This document shows, one piece after another, positions 51,113-58,932 of a stretch of 64,000 nt of DNA. A program made the translations under genes and the position numbers. The notes beneath the pieces are model-generated. The model was not told the origin of the DNA. It saw only the letters and a program-made list of their open reading frames with translations, and did no database searches. The stretch lies in assembly GCF_900142255.1 (NCBI RefSeq), contig NZ_FRAF01000005.1, positions 1 through 64,000 of the forward strand. The letters run 5' to 3'. How positions within the stretch are numbered: the first letter of the stretch is position 1; each line of letters starts with the position of its first letter. Origin of the DNA: Alicyclobacillus tolerans. GTDB taxonomy: Bacteria; Bacillota; Bacilli; Alicyclobacillales; Alicyclobacillaceae.

Positions 51113-52129
51113 ATGCGCATTCTTGTCACTGGCGGTGCTGGTTTTATTGGAAGCAACTTTGTACGCTATACGCTTTTGCATCATCCTGACGACACTCTTG
51201 TCAATTATGATGCTTTAACGTATGCAGGCAATTTAGAAAGCCTGCAAGATATACAACAACATCCCCATTACCAGTTTGTTCATGGAGATATCCGTGATGG
51301 CCAGAAACTCAGCGAGATCGTCCAGAAACATGGGATTGAGGCTATAGTCCATTTTGCGGCAGAGTCGCATGTCGACCGCAGTATTCACGAGCCAGCCGCG
51401 TTTGTGGAAACCAACGTGCTCGGGACACAAGTGCTTCTTGACGTGGCCAGACAGTCGAGAATTCAGAAGTTTGTTCATGTGTCCACAGACGAGGTGTATG
51501 GCACGCTTGGCTCAACCGGTTATTTTACCGAGGAAACGCCGCTTTCGCCCAATAGTCCCTACTCCGCGAGTAAGGCTGGTTCAGATTTACTCGTCCGAGC
51601 CTATCATGAAACCTATGGGTTAAACGTCAATATTACGCGTTGTTCCAATAACTATGGCCCCTATCAGTTTCCCGAAAAGCTCATCCCTCTGATGATTTTA
51701 AATGCGTTGGAGAATAAGCCGCTGCCCGTTTACGGGACCGGAGAGAACGTACGCGATTGGCTGCATGTAGAAGATCATTGTCGGGCGGTCGATCTCGTTT
51801 TGCGCAGTGGTGTTCCAGGACGTGTCTACAACATTGGCGGTCACAATGAACGTCGCAACATCGATGTGGTACGAGACATTTTGCGTGTGCTAGGCAAACC
51901 AGAAAGTCTGATTCAATTTGTGACCGACAGACCGGGACATGATTTGCGTTATGCGATAGACCCGACGCGAATTGAACAGGAACTTGGCTGGAAACCGATC
52001 CACACTTTTGAGACAGGTTTACGCGAAACGGTTGAATGGTATGTAACGCATCAGGAATGGTGTGAACGTGTCAAGTCTGGAGAGTATCAACGATTCTACG
52101 CATTGCAATACGGTGGAGACGCATCATGA
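51113..52129 (+). CDS. rmlB: dTDP-glucose 4,6-dehydratase
   Basis: 338 residues, standard RmlB length. NAD-binding GGAGFIGSNFVRY, then the RmlB-specific HFAAESHVDRSI, STDEVYGTLG and SPYSASKAGSDLLVRAYHETYGL (the YxxxK catalytic pair) and TRCSNNYGPYQFPEKLIPLMI. It converts dTDP-glucose to dTDP-4-keto-6-deoxyglucose. It has a strong CCGGAGG site before the ATG. From here the GC content returns to the level of the flanking chromosome. It overlaps RmlD by four bases. Confidence 0.97.
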   Translation: MRILVTGGAGFIGSNFVRYTLLHHPDDTLVNYDALTYAGNLESLQDIQQHPHYQFVHGDIRDGQKLSEIVQKHGIEAIVHFAAESHVDRSIHEPAAFVETNVLGTQVLLDVARQSRIQKFVHVSTDEVYGTLGSTGYFTEETPLSPNSPYSASKAGSDLLVRAYHETYGLNVNITRCSNNYGPYQFPEKLIPLMILNALENKPLPVYGTGENVRDWLHVEDHCRAVDLVLRSGVPGRVYNIGGHNERRNIDVVRDILRVLGKPESLIQFVTDRPGHDLRYAIDPTRIEQELGWKPIHTFETGLRETVEWYVTHQEWCERVKSGEYQRFYALQYGGDAS

Positions 52130-52995
52130 AAGTGTTGGTGACAGGCGCAAACGGTCAACTAGGTTATGATGTGGTTCGTCTGGCCCTGCAGAAAGGCCAT
52201 GAAGTTTTTGCTGCTACACGTCACGAGCTGGACATCACCCATTTGGACGAAACGCGGCGTGTAATTTCTATGCAAATGCCTGAGGCAGTGATTCACTGTG
52301 CCGCCTATACAGCGGTGGATGCGGCTGAGTCGGACGCAGACACTGCGTTTCGCGTGAACGCCTATGGTACACGCAATGTAGCGTTAGCTTCCGAAGAAGT
52401 TGGAGCGCGGCTTGTCTATGTGAGTACTGATTATGTTTTTGACGGTTGCGCAAACCAACCGTATAGCGAACATCATCCAACCGCGCCACAATCGGTCTAC
52501 GGAAAATCCAAGCGTGCTGGTGAGGAACTGGCGCAGATGGTTTGCCGGCGCCTGATGATTGCTCGCACCGCTTGGGTGTACGGAGAACATGGAAATAATT
52601 TTGTGCGTACCATGCTGCAGCTTGGACGTACACGCGAAGTTGTGCGTGTAGTGGATGATCAAATTGGCAGCCCCACCTATACTAGGCATTTGGCCGCCGC
52701 ACTATTAGCGTTGTCTGAGCAGGATGTGTACGGCATTTATCATCTGACAGGTGGCGGTCACTGTTCATGGTACGACTTTGCGGCGGAAATTTTTCGCCTT
52801 GCCAGTTTGCCTGCGCGACTGGAGCCTTGCAGCACAATCGAATTTCCCCGCCCGGCGCCCCGTCCCGCCTATTCAGTGTTGGACAATTTAGCGCTTCGCG
52901 TCAACGGAATGCCGCGATTACCGGCTTGGCAAGATGGCTTGCGAGCGTATTTGCAAGAAATAGGCGAATACAAAGAAGGGAATGTTGACGTGTGA
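52126..52995 (+). CDS. rmlD: dTDP-4-dehydrorhamnose reductase
   Basis: 289 residues, normal for RmlD. NADPH-binding TGANGQLGYDVVRL, HCAAYTAVDAAESD, YVSTDYVFDGCANQPYSEHHP and PQSVYGKSKRAGEEL (YxxxK), then RTAWVYGEHGNNFVRTML and DQIGSPTYTRHLA. It reduces the 4-keto group to give dTDP-L-rhamnose. The start overlaps the RmlB stop (ATGA), and the stop overlaps the RmlC start, so the three genes form one tightly coupled unit. Confidence 0.97.
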   Translation: MKVLVTGANGQLGYDVVRLALQKGHEVFAATRHELDITHLDETRRVISMQMPEAVIHCAAYTAVDAAESDADTAFRVNAYGTRNVALASEEVGARLVYVSTDYVFDGCANQPYSEHHPTAPQSVYGKSKRAGEELAQMVCRRLMIARTAWVYGEHGNNFVRTMLQLGRTREVVRVVDDQIGSPTYTRHLAAALLALSEQDVYGIYHLTGGGHCSWYDFAAEIFRLASLPARLEPCSTIEFPRPAPRPAYSVLDNLALRVNGMPRLPAWQDGLRAYLQEIGEYKEGNVDV

Positions 52996-53549
52996 AAGTG
53001 ATAGACCGTTGCCTAAACGGAGTTCTTTTGCTTGAACCCGTTGTCCATGGAGATCATCGAGGATTTTTTCTGGAAAGCTTTCGTCGCGATCAGCTGAAAG
53101 ATTTGGGTGTAGCAGAAGAATTTGTCCAAGACAATCATTCCCTCTCTGCAGAAGCCGGAACACTTCGTGGTTTGCACTACCAAAAACCACCTGCTGCACA
53201 GGGCAAACTGGTACGTGTGACGAGCGGTGCTATCTACGATGTGGTGGTGGACATTCGCAAGTCATCGCCGACATTCGGACAGTGGCGGGGTTTTCTGCTC
53301 ACCGCCAGCAATTTTCGCCAGCTTTGGGTTCCGCGCGGGTTTGCGCATGGTTTTTGCACACTCGTTCCTCAAACTGAAGTTCAATACAAAGTGGATGCGC
53401 CCTACAGTCCTGAGCATGACTGCGGCATTCTTTGGTCCGATCCGTCGCTTGCCATCGATTGGCCGTATAGTCAGCCTGTTCTTTCTGACAAAGACAAACG
53501 CCATCCTCTGTTTAACGATGCGGAACATTTTGAATCCATCATTGAATAG
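52992..53549 (+). CDS. rmlC: dTDP-4-dehydrorhamnose 3,5-epimerase
   Basis: 185 residues of cupin-fold RmlC. HGDHRGFFLESFRRDQL, the catalytic-His region FVQDNHSLSAEAGTLRGLHYQKPPAAQGKLVRV, VVVDIRKSSPTFG and the catalytic Tyr/Asp region EVQYKVDAPYSPEHDCGILWSDPSLAIDWP are all present. It epimerises dTDP-4-keto-6-deoxyglucose at C3 and C5. GTG start at 52992, overlapping RmlD by four bases, with GAAGGGAATG upstream. With RmlA at 44876 it completes the dTDP-rhamnose pathway in this window. Confidence 0.96.
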   Translation: MKVIDRCLNGVLLLEPVVHGDHRGFFLESFRRDQLKDLGVAEEFVQDNHSLSAEAGTLRGLHYQKPPAAQGKLVRVTSGAIYDVVVDIRKSSPTFGQWRGFLLTASNFRQLWVPRGFAHGFCTLVPQTEVQYKVDAPYSPEHDCGILWSDPSLAIDWPYSQPVLSDKDKRHPLFNDAEHFESIIE

Positions 53550-53580
53550 CGGATCGGCAAAATGACCGGCTTTTTTCCGC
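53549..53580 (+). terminator. Probable terminator after rmlC
   Basis: CGG-CAAAATGA-CCG hairpin flanked by outer GCGGA/TCCGC, followed by a run of six T at 53571-53576. The short stem makes strength uncertain. Confidence 0.5.
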
Positions 53581-53656
53581 TCATTGCCTTGGCACTTGCG
53601 CCGCGAGCGCATTCTGTGTAAGGTGACGAAAAAGGAAATAGATATGTAGGAGTCGG

Positions 53657-55264
53657 ATGGATATGAAAGGTGAGAGTGACCGTTGGTCTCATCCGGATGA
53701 GTGGAATCTAGTGAGCCAAACCAGCGACGGGAATTACGGCAACGGCCATGAGACATGGAAGATTGGAAGCACTTGGACCAAATTCCTTTTCCCCTTTCTT
53801 TTTGATGTGGATATTGCAGGCTACGCGGATTCGGCACATCCCAAAGTGAGTGACTATTTTGTGGAATCACAATGGGTGCGCCGAGTGTGGGTAGAACACG
53901 AGTACGACCTTGCAGAATTAGACAACATGCTCCCCTACGTCAAACAGTATCTAAAATTACCAGATAACCACAGGCGTTTTCGAATGAATGACGCTTGCAT
54001 CAGTCCACGATTGGTGTTTGCTTTTCAACAGCCTTCCTTGGCTTGCGCATTTCGCATCGCTTCCATTGAGATGGATATATTCTATAACGGTGTAGGGTTT
54101 ATCTCCATTGAAATTGAACCGCTTGCTGAAGGTGGCCCATGTCCTAAAGCGCCTCTCACCATCGAACAAGTGGAACAAACCAATGCCCAATTGGCTTCTA
54201 TTACGAATGGTGTTCCCTTTCGCGTGGTGGGTAGTGTGTTTCAGGAAGAAGAGATGGACAGAGAATCGAAACTTTTTCTAGATAACGAATATGCGGATTG
54301 GTGCGATTTACATAAGTCTTACACACTGAAATCTTTGCTGGATGAATTACTATTATTGCCATTTCGGGAAGACGACCATCTTTCCATCACCCCAATGATC
54401 GATCGTTTTTTGCCGATTTACGGTGCGCTGCTTCTTCACCCAACGCGCGCTTCAGAGCCGATTGAACGGCTGGATGAACAGTTTTTTCACTTCGCGGAAA
54501 GCCATTTGACGATTCTTCGCAAGACGTTTACGCCCAATCATATCAGTCGTTTTTCGCAATTGCACGTGGATGAAGAAGGGCATAATTATATGCCTTACCA
54601 CAATGTGATTCATTCTCAATCTTTAGATGGCGGTTTTGTGCTTGCCTACGATAATGGACTGGCCCATTACCAAGGTGAGCGGCCGCGAGCTATGGAGTCG
54701 TTTCGCACAAACTATTTTTATATGATGCTGGTTCCCTTTCATCAGCGTCTCTCCATATTGCGCTATGCTTCAGAGATGGCGAATCTGGCAGTTTCACCGA
54801 GGCGCGGCGAACGAGCTCGCAAAATTCGTGAGCAGATTTACGATTTCTCGTCTCGGTGTTATTTTCGTCAAGCCTCCGTCAGTGAAGAAAGAAATACGAT
54901 TTATCGACGTTGGCAGTCCATCTTTCATGTTACCGAAATGTTTCTCGATCTCAAACAAGAGGTTCACGACATTGATAATTATCTGGCCGAACTCTATCGT
55001 TCCCGTGATGCGGCTTTGCGCGACAAGATGATGCGCCGTGATATGCGCTCATCTCAATTGTTTGGCCTCATCACACTCGTTTTTCTGCCGATTACGATTA
55101 CTACGCAAATCATCATGAGTATTCCTGTACTGCAAAGTTGGATTCAGCCAGAACGGCATCCGCTTCACTCCCTGATGATTTTATTTCTCATGATTCTCTT
55201 TGTGGCCTGCATGTTATATTTCATTTTGCGTTACGTGCGGCGAGCTGCTATCAAGGATGTCTAA
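53657..55264 (+). CDS. Membrane protein with CorA-like C-terminal topology, function unknown
   Basis: 535 residues. About 460 residues of soluble alpha/beta and helical sequence end in two closely spaced membrane helices (about residues 475-493 and 505-527). A long charged helix precedes the first one. That layout, and FGLITLVFLPITITTQI, resembles the CorA metal transporter stalk and TM1. However, the family's GMN motif at the end of TM1 is absent (it reads IMSIPVLQS). It may be a CorA relative that no longer transports, or an unrelated protein. It sits two genes before an M-box-controlled Nramp transporter. GGAG precedes the ATG at 53657; ATG 53663 is also possible. Confidence 0.6.
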   Translation: MDMKGESDRWSHPDEWNLVSQTSDGNYGNGHETWKIGSTWTKFLFPFLFDVDIAGYADSAHPKVSDYFVESQWVRRVWVEHEYDLAELDNMLPYVKQYLKLPDNHRRFRMNDACISPRLVFAFQQPSLACAFRIASIEMDIFYNGVGFISIEIEPLAEGGPCPKAPLTIEQVEQTNAQLASITNGVPFRVVGSVFQEEEMDRESKLFLDNEYADWCDLHKSYTLKSLLDELLLLPFREDDHLSITPMIDRFLPIYGALLLHPTRASEPIERLDEQFFHFAESHLTILRKTFTPNHISRFSQLHVDEEGHNYMPYHNVIHSQSLDGGFVLAYDNGLAHYQGERPRAMESFRTNYFYMMLVPFHQRLSILRYASEMANLAVSPRRGERARKIREQIYDFSSRCYFRQASVSEERNTIYRRWQSIFHVTEMFLDLKQEVHDIDNYLAELYRSRDAALRDKMMRRDMRSSQLFGLITLVFLPITITTQIIMSIPVLQSWIQPERHPLHSLMILFLMILFVACMLYFILRYVRRAAIKDV

Positions 55265-55413
55265 TGAGCCCATGGAAGTAAGCGGTGGATTTTGGGGTAT
55301 TCTACTATGGATGATTGAAAACTTCCTTTCATTTGTTTGGTAGTCCAATGAATTCGGCGGTATGATAAGGGAAGAAAGACAATAGGATACTGTTGGCAGG
55401 AGAGTGGTGGAGA

Positions 55414-56502
55414 ATGAACGCACTGCAACAATTGCATCAACTTGGTCAGAGTATATGGTATGACAATGTAGAACGCGGTCTGATTGAATCGGGGGAAATG
55501 GCTAAACTGATTAGTCAAGGAGTGCGTGGAGTCACCTCCAACCCAACCATTTTTGAAAAGGCGATTCTGGGCGGACACCATTATGATGAAGCGATTGCTG
55601 AAGCGGTTCGCAAAAATTTTACACTCGATGAATTGTATGATGATCTTGTCTTTCACGATATTCTGGCTGTGGCCAAATTATTGCGTCCTGTTTATGATGA
55701 GTCCAAAGGCGAAGATGGATACGTTAGTCTGGAAGTTTCGCCCCGTCTGGCTCAAGACCAAGAGGGTACTGTAAAAGAAGCATTACGTCTATGGCGAGCT
55801 CTGCAACAACCCAATTTGATGATTAAAGTTCCGGCAACTGACGCGGGCATCGGAGCGGTTCAAGAATTGATTCGGGAAGGTGTTAACGTTAACGTAACGT
55901 TAATTTTTGGCTTGCATCAATACGCTCAAGTGCTCGAAGCTTATATTCGCGGTTTGGAAGCTCGCCATCAAGCAGGGCAGTCTCTGCATGTGGCTTCTGT
56001 AGCCAGTTTCTTCGTCAGTCGAGTAGACACGCATGTAGACCATCAGTTGCAGGAAAAAGGAAACCAGGAGCTGCAGGGCAAAGCTGCGGTGGCCAACGCT
56101 CAACTTGCGTATCAGCACTTTATGAAAGTTAGTCAGAGTGATAGATGGAAAAAACTTTCTGATGCAGGAGCCCAACCCCAACGTCCGCTGTGGGCGTCTA
56201 CCAGCACAAAAAACCCTAGTTATTCACCATTACTTTATGTGGAGACGTTGGTAGGCCCGCAAACTGTCAACACAGTCCCTCCAGTGACACTTGAGCATAT
56301 TCTCAAAGCAGAACAATTTTCGCGCACGGTTGATGCGGATTTGTCTAACGCAGAGAAAACGGTCCATGATTTGCGCGCAATTGGACTGGATTTAGAGGAA
56401 GTTGGCAAGGTTTTACTGAGAGAAGGATTGGATAGTTTTAGTAAGTCGTTTACCACACTTTGGGACGCGTTGCAGAAGCGAATTGACGAAGCGAAAAAAT
56501 AA
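55414..56502 (+). CDS. tal: Transaldolase
   Basis: About 362 residues, a length found in the longer bacterial transaldolases. SIWYDNVERGLIESGEMAKLI, GVTSNPTIFEKAI, the Schiff-base lysine in LMIKVPATDAGIGAV (about residue 138), NVTLIFGLHQYAQVLEAYIRGLEA and ASVASFFVSRVDTHVD are diagnostic, as is WASTSTKNPSYSPLLYVETLVGP. It transfers a dihydroxyacetone unit in the non-oxidative pentose phosphate pathway. ATG 55414 has GGTGGAGA upstream. It is isolated from transketolase or glucose-6-phosphate dehydrogenase here. Confidence 0.94.
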   Translation: MNALQQLHQLGQSIWYDNVERGLIESGEMAKLISQGVRGVTSNPTIFEKAILGGHHYDEAIAEAVRKNFTLDELYDDLVFHDILAVAKLLRPVYDESKGEDGYVSLEVSPRLAQDQEGTVKEALRLWRALQQPNLMIKVPATDAGIGAVQELIREGVNVNVTLIFGLHQYAQVLEAYIRGLEARHQAGQSLHVASVASFFVSRVDTHVDHQLQEKGNQELQGKAAVANAQLAYQHFMKVSQSDRWKKLSDAGAQPQRPLWASTSTKNPSYSPLLYVETLVGPQTVNTVPPVTLEHILKAEQFSRTVDADLSNAEKTVHDLRAIGLDLEEVGKVLLREGLDSFSKSFTTLWDALQKRIDEAKK

Positions 56503-56524
56503 AATAAAATGAGGTAATTTCTGA

Positions 56525-56538
56525 TAAAAGCGCTTTCT
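56525..56538. promoter_or_regulatory. cre-like palindrome
   Basis: TAAAAGCGCTTTCT contains the perfect palindrome AAAGCGCTTT, close to the CcpA catabolite-response element. It lies six bases upstream of the -35 box of the M-box transcript and just after the transaldolase gene. Function is inferred. Confidence 0.35.
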
Positions 56539-56543
56539 AAGCA

Positions 56544-56572
56544 TTGACAAACTTGTGTGGACTGCGCATAAT
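56544..56572 (+). promoter_or_regulatory. Strong sigma-A promoter of the M-box transcript
   Basis: TTGACA, 17 bases, CATAAT: a perfect -35 and near-consensus -10, about 100 bases upstream of the M-box aptamer. Confidence 0.65.
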
Positions 56573-56674
56573 AAGCGTGTCATTGACTATGAAGAATAAA
56601 TGGTCTTGTGTCCAGTCACCTTTGATAATTCTGTTCATATCATGGCAACATAAAAACTGAATGCAAGTGAAGTC

Positions 56675-56830
56675 CTCGTTAGGCGAGGCTTCTATACGAA
56701 AAGATGCCACTGCCCGGAAACGTGGAAACACGCCAATGGGTTGAACAGGTACTGCCGGCTTAAGGCTTTACTTAATGTGGCTGGGGGAATCCCTAAGTCG
56801 TATAGTGCCAAAGCTCAACCAGGGGGATAA
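56675..56830 (+). ncRNA. M-box (ykoK) magnesium riboswitch
   Basis: Conserved M-box blocks occur in order: CCTCGTTAGGCGAGGCTTC at the 5' end, TATACGA pairing with TCGTATA (56799-56805), CACTGCCCGGAAACGT, ACACGCCAATGGGTT, AACAGGTACT, CTTAATGTGGCTGG and GTGCCAAAGCTC. This matches the Bacillus mgtE-type leader closely. In known M-boxes high Mg2+ folds the aptamer and favours termination. Downstream lie a hairpin and the terminator at 56867, then an Nramp-like transporter, so Mg2+-repressed expression is predicted. Confidence 0.9.
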
Positions 56831-56866
56831 TGAATGTAGACGCGTGTTGTATTTGCGCGTTCACAT

Positions 56867-56899
56867 AACCCCCTAGGACTGTGGTCTTAGGGGGTTTCG
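56867..56899 (+). terminator. M-box expression-platform terminator
   Basis: AACCCCCTA (56867-56875) pairs with TAGGGGGTT (56888-56896), followed by a short T-rich stretch. AGGGGG at 56821-56826, at the end of the aptamer, can pair with the same CCCCCT, giving an alternative antiterminator. Confidence 0.65.
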
Positions 56900-56936
56900 T
56901 AGTGTCGGGCTCAAAACAAGGAAGGAGGTGGTAGGT

Positions 56937-57071
56937 ATGGATAGTTCCCCTAGTCGAACTAGTCAAATTTTTTCATTGTCGTTTTGCATGAGTTTTCTTT
57001 ACAGGGGGAGACTGTCCTCCTATCCCGAATTCCGAGGTGAGTCCAATGGCAAAAAATCTAAACTATATTGA
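56937..57071 (+). CDS. Small upstream ORF overlapping the transporter start
   Basis: A 44-codon ORF beginning MDSSPSRTSQ with an excellent ribosome binding site (GGAAGGAGGTGG, six to ten bases before ATG). It runs out of frame through the transporter start at 57046 and ends at 57071. The peptide has no family resemblance. Its position between the M-box terminator and the transporter, with a better site than the transporter, suggests a regulatory leader or translational coupling. It could also be an unused ORF; ribosome profiling would decide. Confidence 0.4.
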   Translation: MDSSPSRTSQIFSLSFCMSFLYRGRLSSYPEFRGESNGKKSKLY

Positions 57072-58389
57072 AACAGACGCACAACTGGATTGGAAAATTC
57101 GCCAGCAGGATATGCAGCGTGTTGCCTCTCTCCATGCTAAGCGTGGAATTTGGGCCAAAATCATGTTGCTTCTCGTTTTGATAGGCCCTGGCGTTTTGAC
57201 CATGATTGCTGATAATGACGCTGGCGGCGTCATCACCTATGCGCAGACTGGCGCGACTTACGGTATAGGTTTCTTTATCCCATCGCTGATTATTGCTGGC
57301 TTTATTGCTTATGTCGTACAGGAAATGACCGTTCGTCTTGGTGCTGTCACCCATCGCGGTCATGCCGAAATGATATGGGGTCGATATGGTTCCTTTTGGG
57401 GCTGGTTTTCACTGGTCGATCTCGTTATCGCGAATGTCTTGACCCTGGTTACTGAGTTCATTGGCATTAAAATTGGCATGGGTGTATTTGGAGTACCCAC
57501 TTGGATCAGCGATGTTCTGGCGATTGCTTTGGACGTTTTTGTCCTGCTGGTTCTGCGCTACTATACTTGGGAGCGCATCTCACTCTGGATTGCGGCAGGT
57601 AACTTGATTTTTATCCCGCTTGTGCTGATGGCTAAACCTCATTGGTCGGTGGTGGCGGCATCTTTTGCCAACTGGAACATTCCTGGCGGATTTACAGCCA
57701 TGTTCTTGTTCATTGTATTGGCTAACTTTGGAACAACCATTGCTCCGTGGATGCTCTTCTTTCAGCAATCCTCGGTGGTAGATAAAGGTTTGACGGTGAA
57801 AGATATTAAACACGGTCGTCTGGATACAGGCATTGGTACGCTGGCTATGGTTCTTGTAGCGCTGGCTATCATCGTTTTGACGGGTTCGCTTGTTCATGGT
57901 ACGGGTAACGCCAATCTCAATATCTCGCAAATTATGGATATTATTGGACGTCGCTTAGGGCCCACTGGAGAGAAATTGTTTGCGCTAGGATTGGTTGAAG
58001 CGGGTACGATAGCGGCCATTGCCTTGACGGCCAGTACATCTTGGGCTATGGGGGAAGCGTTCCATTGGCCAAAGAGCATCAACATGCCAGCTCTGAAAGC
58101 TTGGAAGTTTTATTTGCCGGGAATTCTTAGTGCGGTTTTGGCGGCTGCTATTGTCATGATTCCGCATGCTCCACTTGGTTTCTTGAATATGCTGGTGCAG
58201 GTAATTGCGTCCATCTTTATGCCTGCCGCATTGCTCTTCTTGCTCTTGCTTCTGAATGACAAAGAGGTTATGGGGGAATATGTCAATCAAAAATGGCAAA
58301 ATATTTCCGGATTCGTCATTATTGGCCTGCTCGTAGTACTGAATGGTCTGTATGGTTTGACGGTTATATTCCCCAATCTCTTCTCGTGA
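57046..58389 (+). CDS. Nramp-family divalent metal transporter with Mg2+-type (NRMT-like) metal site
   Basis: About 447 residues with 11 or so membrane helices. TM1 reads GPGVLTMIADNDAGGVITYAQTGATYG, so the classical DPGN metal motif is DAGG (Asn to Gly). TM6 reads ANFGTTIAPWMLFFQQSS, so the classical MPH is APW (Met to Ala). Loss of the Asn and Met ligands is the pattern described for Nramp-related Mg2+ transporters, and the upstream M-box supports Mg2+. Manganese or iron uptake cannot be excluded from sequence. ATG 57046 follows GAGGTGAG by four bases; GTG 57037 is a weaker alternative. A small membrane protein follows. Confidence 0.9.
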   Translation: MAKNLNYIETDAQLDWKIRQQDMQRVASLHAKRGIWAKIMLLLVLIGPGVLTMIADNDAGGVITYAQTGATYGIGFFIPSLIIAGFIAYVVQEMTVRLGAVTHRGHAEMIWGRYGSFWGWFSLVDLVIANVLTLVTEFIGIKIGMGVFGVPTWISDVLAIALDVFVLLVLRYYTWERISLWIAAGNLIFIPLVLMAKPHWSVVAASFANWNIPGGFTAMFLFIVLANFGTTIAPWMLFFQQSSVVDKGLTVKDIKHGRLDTGIGTLAMVLVALAIIVLTGSLVHGTGNANLNISQIMDIIGRRLGPTGEKLFALGLVEAGTIAAIALTASTSWAMGEAFHWPKSINMPALKAWKFYLPGILSAVLAAAIVMIPHAPLGFLNMLVQVIASIFMPAALLFLLLLLNDKEVMGEYVNQKWQNISGFVIIGLLVVLNGLYGLTVIFPNLFS

Positions 58390-58440
58390 CGAGAAAAACC
58401 ATGAGTGAGTTCATTTCGATAGACAGGGAGGTTGAACCAC

Positions 58441-58635
58441 ATGTTGAACAACGGATCGGCAGAAAAAAATGATGTTTTGGTAGAACTCAACAAGGTGACA
58501 CCCATTCCCGTTCATGCACCTTTGCAAAGAGCCAAAGTAAAGGGTTGGGTCAATGTGGTGTTCTGGGGATTGCGGATCTACATTCTGGCTATGGTTGTTC
58601 TGGTCATCATAGGTTTTGCCAGGGGGACTTTGTGA
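58441..58635 (+). CDS. Small single-pass membrane protein downstream of the Nramp transporter
   Basis: About 64 residues: a soluble N-terminal half with charged and Pro residues, then one transmembrane helix (WGLRIYILAMVVLVIIGFA, about residues 42-60) and a short tail. GGAGG lies nine bases before the ATG. It lies 51 bases after the transporter and before a terminator, so it belongs to the M-box transcript. I do not recognise the family. A structural partner of the transporter is a natural guess. Confidence 0.7.
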   Translation: MLNNGSAEKNDVLVELNKVTPIPVHAPLQRAKVKGWVNVVFWGLRIYILAMVVLVIIGFARGTL

Positions 58636-58683
58636 GATGGATATAGACGGTTCTCGATGTAAAGATGATGTGAAATTCAAAGG

Positions 58684-58738
58684 CACCGACAGTTAAACGC
58701 TCTGGAGTCTCAGGTCGTAATTATCTGTCGGTGTTTTC
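58684..58738 (+). terminator. Rho-independent terminator
   Basis: CACCGACAG (58684-58692) pairs with CTGTCGGTG (58725-58733), then TTTTCC. It ends the M-box transcript. The rest of the 58740-58930 gap shows nothing I can name. Confidence 0.75.
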
Positions 58739-58932
58739 CTAATCAAATACAGGGACAAATTATTTTTCTTCTATATGAACATTTTCCCGGGTCATATGAT
58801 ACACTAGATCTACCCCGTACATTTTCATTTCATGAACATACTACACGTTTATTTTAGTTGTCAATTCATGGGTAGGTTCACCCAAACACCTCTTTGTAAG
58901 TGAATATTGCAGATAAAAGGAAGACTACACTC

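Noticed and set aside
53262-53870. 202-residue minus-strand frame over rmlC and the next gene start
   Set aside because: Antisense to rmlC, whose protein is unmistakable; composition typical of a shadow frame.
56537-56731. 64-residue minus-strand frame before the Nramp gene
   Set aside because: It overlaps the M-box promoter and aptamer, and its composition is that of structured RNA, not protein.
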